In this document: one piece after another, positions 48,838 through 59,119 of the stretch | Position numbering within the stretch: position 1 is the stretch's first letter | Layout: each line of letters begins with the position of its first letter | Assembly (NCBI GenBank): GCA_026874595.1 | Contig: CM049318.1 | Location: forward strand, 11,511,241 to 11,575,240 | DNA from: Sipunculus nudus | Taxonomy: Eukaryota; Annelida; Sipuncula; Golfingiida; Sipunculidae | DNA: 64,000 nt | Direction: 5' to 3' | Position numbers and translations under genes: made by a program | Notes under the pieces: model-generated | What the model was told of the DNA's origin: nothing | What the model saw: only the letters and a program-made list of their open reading frames with translations | Databases searched by the model: none

Positions 48838-51175
48838 GTTAATTGTATCCCCAGACAAAGTCGGGGGATACTATGTTTTCATACCTGTCCCTCCGCCACC
48901 GCCGCCGCCGCCGCTGCCGCATATAAATCTTGTTGGCTCGATAACCCAAAAAAATGTTTCACGGAACTTTACCAAACTTGGTATATGTATAGATATGGGT
49001 GAGAGGACGATGCCTATTTAAAATGAGGTCATGACCTTTACTAGGAGAGTGTCCTTGGCCTTGAATAGGTCCAATTTGGGGAAAATCACACAAATTCTTT
49101 AATATCTCAAGAAATCTTACATGGATTTATCCCAAAATCAAGTTGATGGAAGATCATGGATATGGTTGTCATGTTCCAGAAACTGGTGGCGCCACCTATT
49201 ATTCTTTACTTGTTTTCGTGCTGTTTAATACCCCCAAAATTGCCACCTTACAGTACTGTGAGCATTTTAAGTCAAAAACTAATGGACAGATTTCTTTTAT
49301 ATTATGCACATACATAGGTATGGGTTATGGGATGATGTTTATTTAAATTGGGGTCATGACCTTTCCTATGATAGTGGCCTTGACCTTGAATATTGCCATA
49401 TATGGTGAAAATCACACACCTCTTATGATATCTCCAGTGTTGATAGCCATATGGATTTCAAACATGACTTATGTATGGCCCACCACTAAAGTAAGAACCC
49501 TATAGGTTCTAGGGTCATGAGGTCAAAGGTCAAGGTCACTGGACTGGCATTTTAAAAGATACTGTGGATGCATTTTAAGCCAAACTTTCATCCTAGGTCT
49601 ACCATCATGAATATATAGCTCACTTGCCAATAGTGGATGATCCATATAAATTTTGGGGTCACAAGGTCAAAGGTCAAGGCCACAGGAGCTATCTGTCCAA
49701 AAATTAGTTTCTGGATGATAATTCCTGCTTTTATTGATGTATTGATTTCAAACTTGACTTATATATGTCCCATTGAAAAAGCCAGACTCCAATTGATTTT
49801 TGGGTCATGAGGTCAAAGGTCAAGGTCACATGACACTTCTTTAAAAAGATTGTGGATGCATTTTCAGCCAAACATTTCATCTCAGACCTTTCATCTTGCA
49901 CATGTAAGTCATCTGCCAATAGAGGAAGACCCCTATCAGTTTTGAGGTCACAAGGTCAAAGGTGAAGGTCACAGGAGCCATCTGTCCAAAAATTAGTTTC
50001 TGGATGATAATTCCTGCTTTTATTGATGTATGGATTTCAAACTTGACTTGTATATGTCCCATTGGAAAGCAAGACCCAAATTGATTTTGGGGTCATGAGG
50101 TCAAAGGTCAAGGTCACAGGACACATCTTCAAAAAGATTGTGGATGCATTTTCAGCCAAACATTTCATCTCAGATCTTTCATCTTGCACATATAGTTCAC
50201 CTGCAAAGAGAGGAAGAACCCTACCAATTTTGAGGTCACAAGGTCAAAGGTGAAGGTCACAGGAGCCATCTGTCCAAAAATTAGTTTCTGGATGATAATT
50301 CCTTCTTTTATTGATGTATGGATTTCAAACTTGACTTGTATTAGACCCATTGGAAAAGCAAGACCCGAACTGATTTTGGGGTCATGAGGTCAAAGGTCAA
50401 GGTCACAGGAAACCTCTTTAAAAAGATTGTGGATGCATTTTCAGCCAAACAATTCATCTCAGATCTTTCATCTTGCACATATAGTTTACCTGCCAAGAGT
50501 GGAAGACCCCTATCAATTTTGAGGTTACAAGGTCAAAGGTGAAGGTCACAGGAGCCATCCGTCCAAAAATTAGTTTCTGGATGATAATTCCTGCTTTTAT
50601 TGATGTATGGATTTCAAACTTGACTTATATATGTCCCATTGGAAAAGAAAGACCCAAATCTTTTTTGAGGTTATGAGGTCACAGGTCAAGGTCACAGGAC
50701 ACATCTTTAAAAAGATGTGGATGCATTTTCAGCCAAACATTTCATCTCAGATCTTTCATCTTGCACATATAGTTCACCTGCCAAGAGTGGAAGACCCCTA
50801 TCAATTTTGGGGTCACAAAGTCAAAGGTGAAGGTCACAGGAGCCATCTGTCCAAAAATTAGTTTCTGGATGATAATTCCTGCTTTTATTGATGTATGGAT
50901 TTCAAACTTAACTTGCATATGTCCCATTGGAAAAGCAAGACCAGAATTGATTTTGGGGTCATGAAGTCAAAGGTCAAGGTCACAGGACACATCTTTAAAA
51001 AGATCAAGGTCACAGGACCAACATCTTCAACAAGATTGTGAAATGTTAGATGGAAGAAACAATAAATATGCCAAGTGTCAGTATATGCGGCTAAAAATGG
51101 GGGTCTATTTATAAGCGGGGGGGGGGCCTACTATGTCTGAGGATACTCTGGCACCTGTGGTGCCAAGAAATGTCT
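48838..51175. repeat. Dispersed composite repeat with GGTCA array
   Basis: A 2.3-kb element opens with GTATCCCCAGACAAAGTCGG, a hairpin-like GGGGATAC inverted repeat, then a (CCG)n stretch (about 48894-48912). It passes through several GGTCATGACC and GGTCAAAGGTCA blocks and ends near GAGGATACTCTGGCACC. I recognise this general kind of repeat from bivalve genomes but cannot name the family. No transposase or other protein is encoded. The alanine-rich frame at 48784-49002 is due to (CCG)n. Confidence 0.6.
49511..50980. repeat. ~290-bp tandem repeats with DR1-like motifs
   Basis: About five direct units of about 290 bp start at roughly 49511, 49801, 50090, 50380, 50666 and 50957 (partial). Each unit has two related halves, one with GTCATGAGGTCAAAGGTCA and one with GTCACAAGGTCAAAGGTGA, followed by AGGTCAC. 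Exact AGGTCAAAGGTCA occurs at 49520, 49664, 49810, 50098 and 50387. One-mismatch forms occur at 49953, 50241, 50530 and 50676, with two more near 50820 and 50964. Between them lie shared blocks such as TTAGTTTCTGGATGATAATT. Open frames of about 61 residues on both strands recur simply because the DNA is repeated. Confidence 0.9.
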
Positions 51176-51710
51176 AGTTATAAAATGTTGAGTTTGCATG
51201 AGTTGTGTAAAAGGAAACTTTTGAACGTTGTCACTATAAGCTTTTGTTTCCTCAATCTAACAAAATGCAATAGCAATATGTATGAACAGTGTGTATGAAG
51301 GAAACATCGACAACACAGTGTCAATGATATCAAAGTTTGCATTTACATTAAAGCACGTCTCTTGCAGCAATAAATCTTCAAGGATAAGTTTAACGTTACT
51401 TAAAAATAAAGTCTTTCCGTGAGGAAAAAGTTCCGTCTAAGCATTCCAACCTGCAGAAATCGCCCGGTAGAGGTTGAGAAACCATTATTTGTTAAGGAAA
51501 CTAACTTGGGTTCTATTTGAGTTCGCATTAGAACAGGCGAGTTATAAATAACATATGTATTATTAAAAGCCTCGGTCACAACCGGGATGCGGTCGCCGTA
51601 CGGCGAGTGTTTTGGGCTATTCCGTGCGGGAGACGCACGGCAACCGTGCGTTTTTCAAAGGCCGCAGGGACTCCGCAACAACCGTAACTAACATTAGCGC
51701 AAGCGCTTAT

Positions 51711-52957
51711 GGCAGTGTCACACAGCTCTTACGCATAAATTGCGCATAAACTACTCATTAAATATGAGGCATACGCGGAGATACGCAATTCATGCGCGAT
51801 ATACATAATTCGTAAGTTTTTTCATGCGCATTTCATTCGTCGCTATGCGCAGCGAGTGGGGACCGGAGTGGGCATACGCAGACATACGCGAAAACGGTTT
51901 TAATGGCAGTGTCACACAGCACTTACGCATATATTACGCATAAACTACTCATAAAATATGAGGCATACGCGGAGATACGCAATTCATGCGCGATATACGT
52001 AATTCATAAGCTTTTCATGCGCATTTCATTCGTCGATATGCGCAGCGAGTGGGGGCCGGGGTGGGCATACGCGGACATACGCGAAAACAGTTTTGAGCTG
52101 CACAAAATTTTTCCTCATTTTGGATTTACGCGATCTATGCGTAATTTACGTATTTTATACGCAGTTCTTACGCAATTCATGCGTAACTCATACGGTCATG
52201 TGCGCGATACATACGAGATTGTTACGAAAAATTGACGATTTTCACGACCGTTCCGCGTATGTCCGCGTATGTTTAACGAACCTTTCACGCATATAACACT
52301 CATGTATCGCAGATGTATCACTTACATATCGCGTATACCGCTTAGAACTTCGCACATTACGCATGAATCACTAATAAAACAGATGAACTACGCTAGATTT
52401 ACGCTAGAATCACGCATGCTTCACGCAAGAATCGCGTATGGGGACAGGGTAGATAAACCGGCCGATTTCGGACCGCTGAAACAGATGTTCACTCGTCAGC
52501 GGTTTCGTGGTTGTTTTTCTTTATTTTATGGTGTCCAGTCTGTAATGACTATTTGTGAAGAAATACAGCGGCAGCTAGCGTACGCGATACAAACACCCAA
52601 TGTCTGCATGCGCGGAACATGCGCGATTCATGCGTGATACATACGCGATCTATACGCGGAGCATGCGCTATTCATTCGTGCTTTGCGTGAATCATACGCG
52701 GATCTTTCGTGACTGAGCGTGTTTCATCCGTGGGAATTATCTAGGAATTTGGCTTTTCCGTGGATATGCGTGTTCTTTGCGCAGTTCATTCGTATTTCAT
52801 GCGTAGTTTATGCGTCGTTCTTGCGTGATTCATCTGTCAAAATTTCACGCATAACCCCCACTTTTCCACGTATGTCCGCGTAAAAATCCATATTTTTCAA
52901 TTTTATGCGTACATTATGCGCAATTTATGCATCAACGGCTGTGTGACACGGCATTTA
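51711..52957. mobile_element. Foldback element (inner, nested)
   Basis: Left terminus GGCAGTGTCACACAGC and the inverse GCTGTGTGACACGGC at about 52938-52952 form an inverted repeat that continues inward with GCATAAATTGCGCATAA. The left terminal region of about 193 bp is present twice in tandem (51711 and 51904). The interior is very CpG-rich. The open frames at 51903-52637 are produced by the short repeated CG motifs and resemble no protein. Confidence 0.7.
52121..52935. repeat. ~11-bp periodic CpG motif tract
   Basis: TACGC/GCGTA/ATGCG cores recur about every 11 bases. CpG positions in one stretch are 52129, 52140, 52149, 52160, 52171, 52182, 52193, 52203, 52214 and 52225. Similar spacing continues with breaks (for example an ordinary stretch at about 52450-52570) towards the right end of the inner element. 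Confidence 0.75.
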
Positions 52958-53381
52958 AGTTGATGCGGCGGCCGTGCGTCAGCCAGCCACCTACGGGCTC
53001 CGTACGGGAACCATACAGTAGACCTACGGTGGTCGTAGGATAACCGTGCGGTTTTTAACGCCTACACGGCTACCCGAGGGACGTACAGCGTACCTGCGGC
53101 TGTCGTAAGGGGACTTTGCGGCTTCCGCAGGGTGAGCTTGTGGCGTCCGCAGGGTAAGCTTACTTTACCGTGCGAAGGCTGTGAAAATGAGGAAGACACC
53201 ATGCCATTCCCGCACGTCCACCTCATAAGTATTCCTGCGGTTTAAAAAAAACGAAAGAATACCTACGGTGTGCGGTTGCCGCAGCGGGTTGTGACCGAGG
53301 CTTAAGTATTCCTGCGGTCCCAAAAACCGTGCGGTACTCTACGGTGTGCGGTGACTGCAGTGGGTTGTGACCGAGGCTTAA

Positions 53382-54368
53382 AGCTCATGCATTCCATCTT
53401 CACATATCCAGTGACGGGCAGAACATACTGATTGCAACGCACTAAATAAATTCTTTACAGAATGCAAACGGAACAGTCATATTTTTTAATCAATCAGTAT
53501 ATAAACCGGGTTGAAGGATCTTCCATATACCCTTATATAGATACACTCCTCCTAAACTATAGGTGGACCCACCCATTAATGCCCAGATGGAAAAGTAGAC
53601 TTCTCGATGGGTTGGGGGGGGGGGCAAGAAATAACTTATCTAGGTGGCGGGATTAGGGTGTAAACCCCACTCTATATCTCTTAGGTAAGTAACTTAGTAG
53701 TCAGCGTGTCACCGTATAAGGAGATACAGGTAGTTGATCACCGGTGAAGTTGAGTAGCTCGCAAACCTCGCATATGCCCCATAGACTGCATGGCGGTATG
53801 GCTGTTTTGTTTTAGTAATAACAACATTCCTAATTCGGACAGACCTTTCGGCCAATTGCTGGTTTAAAACCTAATTGGCTGCACTTTTTATTTTATCAAC
53901 AGGAGAAATCCTACAGGGTATCTAAACGTTGTTTAAGCCCCACGTGGGGTTTCTACTATTGTGGGTCTGAGTGATGAAGGACAAATCAAATTTTCAGAGG
54001 AAATTAGAGGACCCACGAATGGACTAATGGCGCTCATCAGCGTCAATTCAAACTGTGCCAACTAATTATTAGATTGATCTGACGGTTATTCAAACGCATC
54101 TGATTTACGGTCAGTTGTACTCCACGGGACTTTGAACTTGGTTAACAGTCCCCGAGCGCCACGAGATTCGTATCCACTGTGTGTTGCTAGTTTTAATTAG
54201 GAGACATAGTATAAGTCAAGCATGGTTATTATTGATATGGAAATTTCAGTAACATTACGGCATATCTATGTTTGACCATGCTCATCCTGGAGGAATTAAA
54301 TTTCTATATGACGATTTGACTTAATCCAGTACACAACAGTCGGTGTTTTTATCGCTTCCAAAAGACAT
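53382..54368. other. Unassigned sequence
   Basis: No gene or named repeat is recognised. A poly-G run lies at about 53606-53623. Confidence 0.4.
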
Positions 54369-54388
54369 TATATATATATATATATATA

Positions 54389-54559
54389 CAGTGAAACCTC
54401 GTTGTGTCGAACTCGTTTAAGTCGATTAACCTGCATATGTCGAAGTTACAGAATCGATATTCCGGACAACTCTAGTTAAATTATAACCATATAAAACCCG
54501 CTTGTGTCGAACCTCGGATGTGTCGAAGTTTTCAACTTCGAGACAACGAGGTTTCAATG
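54389..54559. mobile_element. pogo/Tigger-like MITE, copy 2
   Basis: A 171-bp copy of the MITE at 14089, starting CAGTGAAACCTCGTTGTGTCG and ending ACAACGAGGTTTCAATG, preceded by (TA)n (about 54369-54388). Compared with copy 1 it lacks about 13 bases near its right end (the GAGGGTCCC stretch). Confidence 0.75.
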
Positions 54560-54574
54560 TGTATATTTATATAT

Positions 54575-55429
54575 TGTTCTAGATGTCTCTTTTATTGTAT
54601 GCAGCAGTGTGTTCGTTTATGACGGCATAGCCCAGCCCACGCGTGATGTCTCACGTGTAATCATAGTCATGCTAGTCTAGGGCTTTCTCGCCTGGCCGAG
54701 CCGGGCCGGCCTACGTGTGAACCCTGATATGTAGAAACACAGCGATATTGTTCTAAATGTTTCCTGTAATGCGTGTGTACTGTGTCTCATGTTAGGTTCT
54801 TCTGATTGTTCGAGAAATTTAAAGTTCTCGGCTTGAGGTGAAAGTAATAAATAAGGGGCTGTGTTTTAGAGCCAAACTGAGAGGAGAGAAAATTCAAGCG
54901 GACACAGAAACGTGTAAGTCAGTTGTGGACCTTTTCCGATAAGTGCGGCAATTATAGATTTTCTTCTTAATTTGTGACGGATCTTATATAGCCTTCAGTT
55001 TGCTTTCAAGATTATAACAAGAACTTCACTTTGGGATTACAACGGATTGATTTTGTGAATGAACTGGATTGTTATTCTCTGAGAAGATTTATGAGAACTG
55101 TTCATCTGGGTTGTACGTTATAAAGGACTTGTTATCGCTGTGACAGTGGTGGTATCCAGGTACTGTACACTTTATTTATATACTTGTATTGATTTGCTGT
55201 TGTAATGTTGTTATACTGTGAAATTGTATTGATTTAGTGTATTGTAATGTTAGGATTGTTTTAAGAATAAATTTATAATTATTTGTTAACAAAAAACCAC
55301 TGACTTCTTTATTCATTCTAACTAGACATTTCACGCTGCCTAGTGTTACAAAATCTTATTTTTTTATCTCTATTACAAAATTTATGTTCGTCAAGACTAC
55401 GTGATCTGTTGATATTAGGTTCCGTAACA
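54575..55429 (+). mobile_element. Solo LTR-like element, copy 1
   Basis: An 855-bp element runs from TGTTCTAGATG to TTCCGTAACA and is flanked by ATAT on both sides (54571-54574 and 55430-55433). From about 54735 to the end it matches the element at 56181 closely. It has an AATAAA near its 3' part (55266-55271) and an AT-rich TATA-like stretch near 54845. These are hallmarks of an LTR with promoter and poly(A) signal. No gag or pol lies between the two copies, so each looks like a solo LTR of a Gypsy-like element. The class is an inference from the termini. Confidence 0.6.
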
Positions 55430-56180
55430 ATATTAATTTTATTACTATCACTGGGAACAAGCCAAAATTTTCATACGAAATCGGTTTCATACGAAATCGG
55501 TTTCCAAGAAACCGCTGCCTGTTCTGTACACCACGCTTATACTACCTCCCCTTACACTGATAGCTCCGGGCCCTGAACAGAATTATTGAAAAATAAAAGA
55601 ATGATCAAATAGAACATCTAGCATTGCCTTGTCTCTGACGATAGGCCCATTTGAAATCGTGACACAGGTTGCACAGAGAATCTTGACTCATGCCAAAATA
55701 TACAAAACAAACAAACCGGCATAAATAACGAAGCGTTGAGTATGACATATGGTATGAAATATGGATCCGGCATGCATATTCACAAACGCAATTTGTCATT
55801 TAATCCACCCACTGTACGGAATTACAGTTGTTATAAGGTACATAACAAATCTGACCTCATTGGTTTCATTAAAATATTATTATTCGATCCAATCGTTGTG
55901 ACCGCACGACCTATACTGGATTAGGAACAAGGCCCTTCACATAAGGTCCGTGTGTTCTATCATGTTCTCTCTGAGCAGTAAGTTGGCTACTCAAGGGGGA
56001 AATTAAATCCATGAACGTATAATCCGATAGCTCTGACCCTGAAGAGGATCACCAGTAATGGTATTTAAATATTAATATCCCAAGGGTGTCCAACCATCTG
56101 TTCAATGTAATTAAGTCTATTAGCTAAGGAAAGGATGATATTGGCTAATAGGGTTAATAAGTATTTCTAAAAATAGATAT
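55430..56180. other. Spacer between the two LTR-like elements
   Basis: No retroviral coding sequence is present and no gene is recognised. A 16-bp direct repeat (TTCATACGAAATCGGT) occurs twice at about 55470-55501. Confidence 0.5.
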
Positions 56181-56945
56181 TGTTACGGGTGCTCTTTTTA
56201 TTATGTGACATTGCGTAATACCTGTTGTGGCACTCGTGTCTGGCCGCGTATTACATTCTATGTTTAATCCTTACTGGTTGAACTCTTGTTGTCGTGCTGG
56301 CTTGGGGCGAGATCACGTGTACACCATGGTGTTTAGAGGCACGGCGATGTTTTCTAGAGAATTCCTGAAACGCGTGTTTACTGTTGAGTAGGGTCCTTAT
56401 AGACTGTTCGAGAAGTGGAAAATTCTCGGCTTGGGTGTAAATGTATATATAGGGACTGTATTTTAGAACGAGAGAACAGCAGAGCAGACTCCAGCGAACG
56501 TAGAAGCGTGTGTCAGGACCTTATCCGACGAATGCGGCAATTATAGATTTTCAAAGACTTTCTCCTGGATTTTATGCATTTGGAATTCAGTTTACTTTCT
56601 GGGTTGTTGCAAGAACTTTCCACTGGACTTACATTTAAAGAACTTATCGTTGTGATGGTGTTGGTATCCAGGTACTGTGCACATACATTATTTTCTCTGT
56701 GATTGTATTGACTTGTTGCTAAAACGCTGTTTTACTGTATAATTGTATTGATTTGGTGTGTTGTAATGTTAGGGTTGTTTTAAGAATAAATTATAGTTAT
56801 TTGTTAACAAAAAACCACTGACTTCTTTATTCATTCCCATAGACATTTCACGCTGCCTAGTGTTACAGAATCTGATTTTTCCTTTATCTCCGTTTCAGAA
56901 TTTGTGTTCATCACGCATACGTGATCTGTTTATATTAGGTTCCGT

Positions 56946-56949
<4 letters not shown>
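56181..56949 (+). mobile_element. Solo LTR-like element, copy 2
   Basis: A 769-bp element starts TGTTACGGG and ends TTCCGTAACA, so the terminal bases form an inverted TGTTACGG/CCGTAACA pair. ATAT flanks both sides. It contains TATATATA (56444-56451) followed by a GC-richer leader and AATAAA at 56785-56790. It shares TGCGGCAATTATAGATTTTC and ACCACTGACTTCTTTATTCA with copy 1 at 54575. A long (TA)n follows it directly. Confidence 0.65.

Positions 56950-57012
<63 letters not shown>
56950..57012. repeat. (TA)n microsatellite
   Basis: About 62 bases of alternating A and T directly after the LTR-like element. Confidence 0.95.
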
Positions 57013-57015
<3 letters not shown>

Positions 57016-57760
57016 CCTTTTATTCTGCCTTAAAATAAAATTGTATTCATGTGCTTTGTTTATCTTTATTAACATATTTTCAATTGAATTTGTTTTTCTT
57101 TTACGTGACGATTAAATACAGTATTATATATACGGTATTATATGGCAAATATAATGAGACATAAGGGAATGTTATCCCCCTTTATAGTTTTAATATTGTT
57201 TGCCCACTTAAACCATCTCCCAAACTTGACCAGGACCACAAATATCACTTGTCAATTTATCGAGGAAATATTTGTATTTGTAGACCTGCCATTGACTGAA
57301 AGAGAATATATAATAGTGCAGAAACATTGTTCTTGTATCAAACAGCTTTTAACTAATATGTTCACTGTGTTGACACCAATATATCTTTAAAGCAAGACTA
57401 GAAAATAAAGTTTTATAACGTCAACAATAAATGTGAGCGTTTCCTGTATTATGAGAATTTTTCTCCATTAGGAGTTGATTCGCCAGATCGTACCAACAAA
57501 AACAAAATCTCCTTTTTGGACCTATTTTCGCCCACTTCCGGTCTCGATATCATACTTTCATCGGAGACAAGAAGGGCGACTGAAGCGGCAGGTGTTTGTA
57601 ATACAGAAAAAGCTCACATGAATTTACTAACAAACCACAATTCAAGGTTTAGGATTTGGGTAATCACACGTGTCCGGATACCATGTATTTATCGGGAAGA
57701 CTGTTGTTGTTGAAATATTCTATCTGCTCGGATATCAAATCATCTTTGTGACGCGTGTGA
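57013..57760. other. Unassigned sequence
   Basis: No gene or repeat is recognised. The 82-residue frame at 57142-57390 lacks recognisable features. Confidence 0.35.
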
Positions 57761-57958
57761 CATGGGCGAATCCAGGACTTAGGAAAAGGAAGGCTCCAAC
57801 CACGAGATGCAAAATGCCAAATCCTAAAAAGGTCCGGTACTGGGGGGGGGGGGGATGCAGGTCCCAATAAATGGTTCTAAAACGTTAGAAAAAATTTGCG
57901 ACTAATGGAAAAGGGGGCGTTCCGGACCCCCTGGGCAGCTCCCTTGGATCAGCTTCTG
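57761..57958 (-). mobile_element. hAT-like MITE, copy 4
   Basis: Read on the minus strand it starts CAGAAGCTGATCCAAGGGAG and ends AGTCCTGGATTCGCCCATG, with the shared poly-C centre (poly-G on the plus strand at 57841-57853). Non-coding. Confidence 0.6.
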
Positions 57959-58909
57959 TTTGGTAAAGGCGATGCTTGACACAAATATGCTTACTACAGA
58001 CACTCAACCAGTTTCATTTTCCGTCGCAATTTCCCCGGAAAAAATAGCTTTTTTAATACAGTAATCCTATGTATTTAATACTCGAAGAACTCTCTGCGAA
58101 GAAGAGGTGTATTGTGCAGACAAGACAACAACGGGTGTCAATATATAATAAAGATATTCCACGCACGACATATCCAAATACTAAGAGTAATTGTTTTTTA
58201 AATATATTTAAACTTAAAGAGCCAACTTTAAAGAATAATTGAAATGTCAAAATTTAAGATTCTGTACTGTTATAAAAAATTACCGCCTCTAAAAGGGCCA
58301 ATAATAGGCTATCTCTCTCTTTTCTTTAATTAGTCACCACCAATCAATTCAAGTAATATTGTTCTTCTTCCATTTAAAGGAATGACACGGTTATATTGAC
58401 CGTAATGACGTGATCACTGACTGAAGACGTGGAATAATGTGACTGATTGCTTAAAATCGGTCTTTGTGAAGTGATCCTCACGGTTAGGATGGCTATAGAA
58501 CCAGTGCTAGCAAACTATGCTTTATCGGAAACACTCTGAAAAAAATCATCACATTAATTGAATATTATTATTCCAAAAGCAATATCCAAACAAGGCGGTA
58601 AAATGCACCTGATTTGCCCATTTCAAAATAAAAAATAAAATACCAAACCCCTCGGTAATCTTAACAAAATTCCCTGATCCCAATAATTTCGTTAAATGTA
58701 GATGTATCGTTAGATTAATATGATCTGGTACAACCAATCTTAAATAGGCAGTGACTCTTTCACAATTATTATATCCCATTGCTCCCTGAGCGAGTATCAA
58801 CCTTCATTAGTGCTAGTCCCATCTGTGGGCTCGATCCTTGGTTTTACTACTAGTAACCGCTCGGTATTGGTGGGCCATCAGGAAATTAAGGCAGACTACA
58901 GGCACCTCA
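57959..58909. other. Unassigned sequence
   Basis: No gene or repeat is recognised. Confidence 0.4.
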
Positions 58910-59112
58910 CAGAAGCGGATCCGGGGGTGGGGGGACCCCCCTTTTTTTTCATTAGAAACAACGTTTTTTTAAGGGTTTCAGACAAAATTTTGCCTCTTGG
59001 ACCTCCCCCCCCCCCCTTTTTCAGACCTGAGGACCTTTTTTGGGGGGGTTTTCATTTGTCCTCCTGGGTTTGACCCCCCCCCCCCCTTTCCGAAGTCCTG
59101 GATCCGCCCCTG
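58910..59112 (+). mobile_element. hAT-like MITE, copy 5, with TSD
   Basis: Best-preserved copy of the family. It starts CAGAAGCGGATCCGGG and ends CCTGGATCCGCCCCTG. CCTCACA occurs at 58905-58911 and again at 59113-59119, consistent with a hAT-type target duplication of 7-8 bp, although its left edge overlaps the terminal CA. The 87-residue frame across it is caused by homopolymer runs. Confidence 0.7.
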
Positions 59113-59119
59113 CCTCACA

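Larger units (their letters stand above)
51563..53381. mobile_element. Foldback element (outer), TTAA flanks
   Basis: The left end AAGCCTCGGTCACAACC (from 51567) is matched in inverse by GGTTGTGACCGAGGC (to 53377). Both are bordered by TTAA (51563-51566 and 53378-53381), which could be a target duplication of piggyBac type. The right end is partly duplicated: 53217-53303 and 53306-53377 both end in the same terminus. The subterminal parts are rich in CGTGCGG and TACGG motifs. There is no coding capacity. A second foldback element is nested inside. The terminus resembles that of the element at 13000. Confidence 0.7.

Noticed and set aside
48784-49002. Alanine-rich open frame
   Set aside because: The alanines come from a (CCG)n run in the dispersed repeat.
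49731-50927. Repeated ~61-residue frames that look like a tandem protein family
   Set aside because: They recur only because the 290-bp DNA unit recurs. Frames are open on both strands, and they have no start context or splice logic.
49511-50980. CRISPR-like array of regular repeats
   Set aside because: The genome is eukaryotic, the units are ~145/290 bp, and the stretches between motifs are themselves conserved instead of being unique spacers.
51903-52637. Overlapping 67-122 residue frames inside the CpG-rich element
   Set aside because: They are rich in Arg, Ile, Tyr and Thr because of repeated ACGC/GCGT cores. They shift among three frames and the element is a structured non-coding one.
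55434-56177. Internal region of a retrovirus-like element between the two LTR-like copies
   Set aside because: It is only about 750 bp, has no gag or pol motifs and no primer-binding site, and the two LTR-like copies are diverged, so two solo LTRs fit better.
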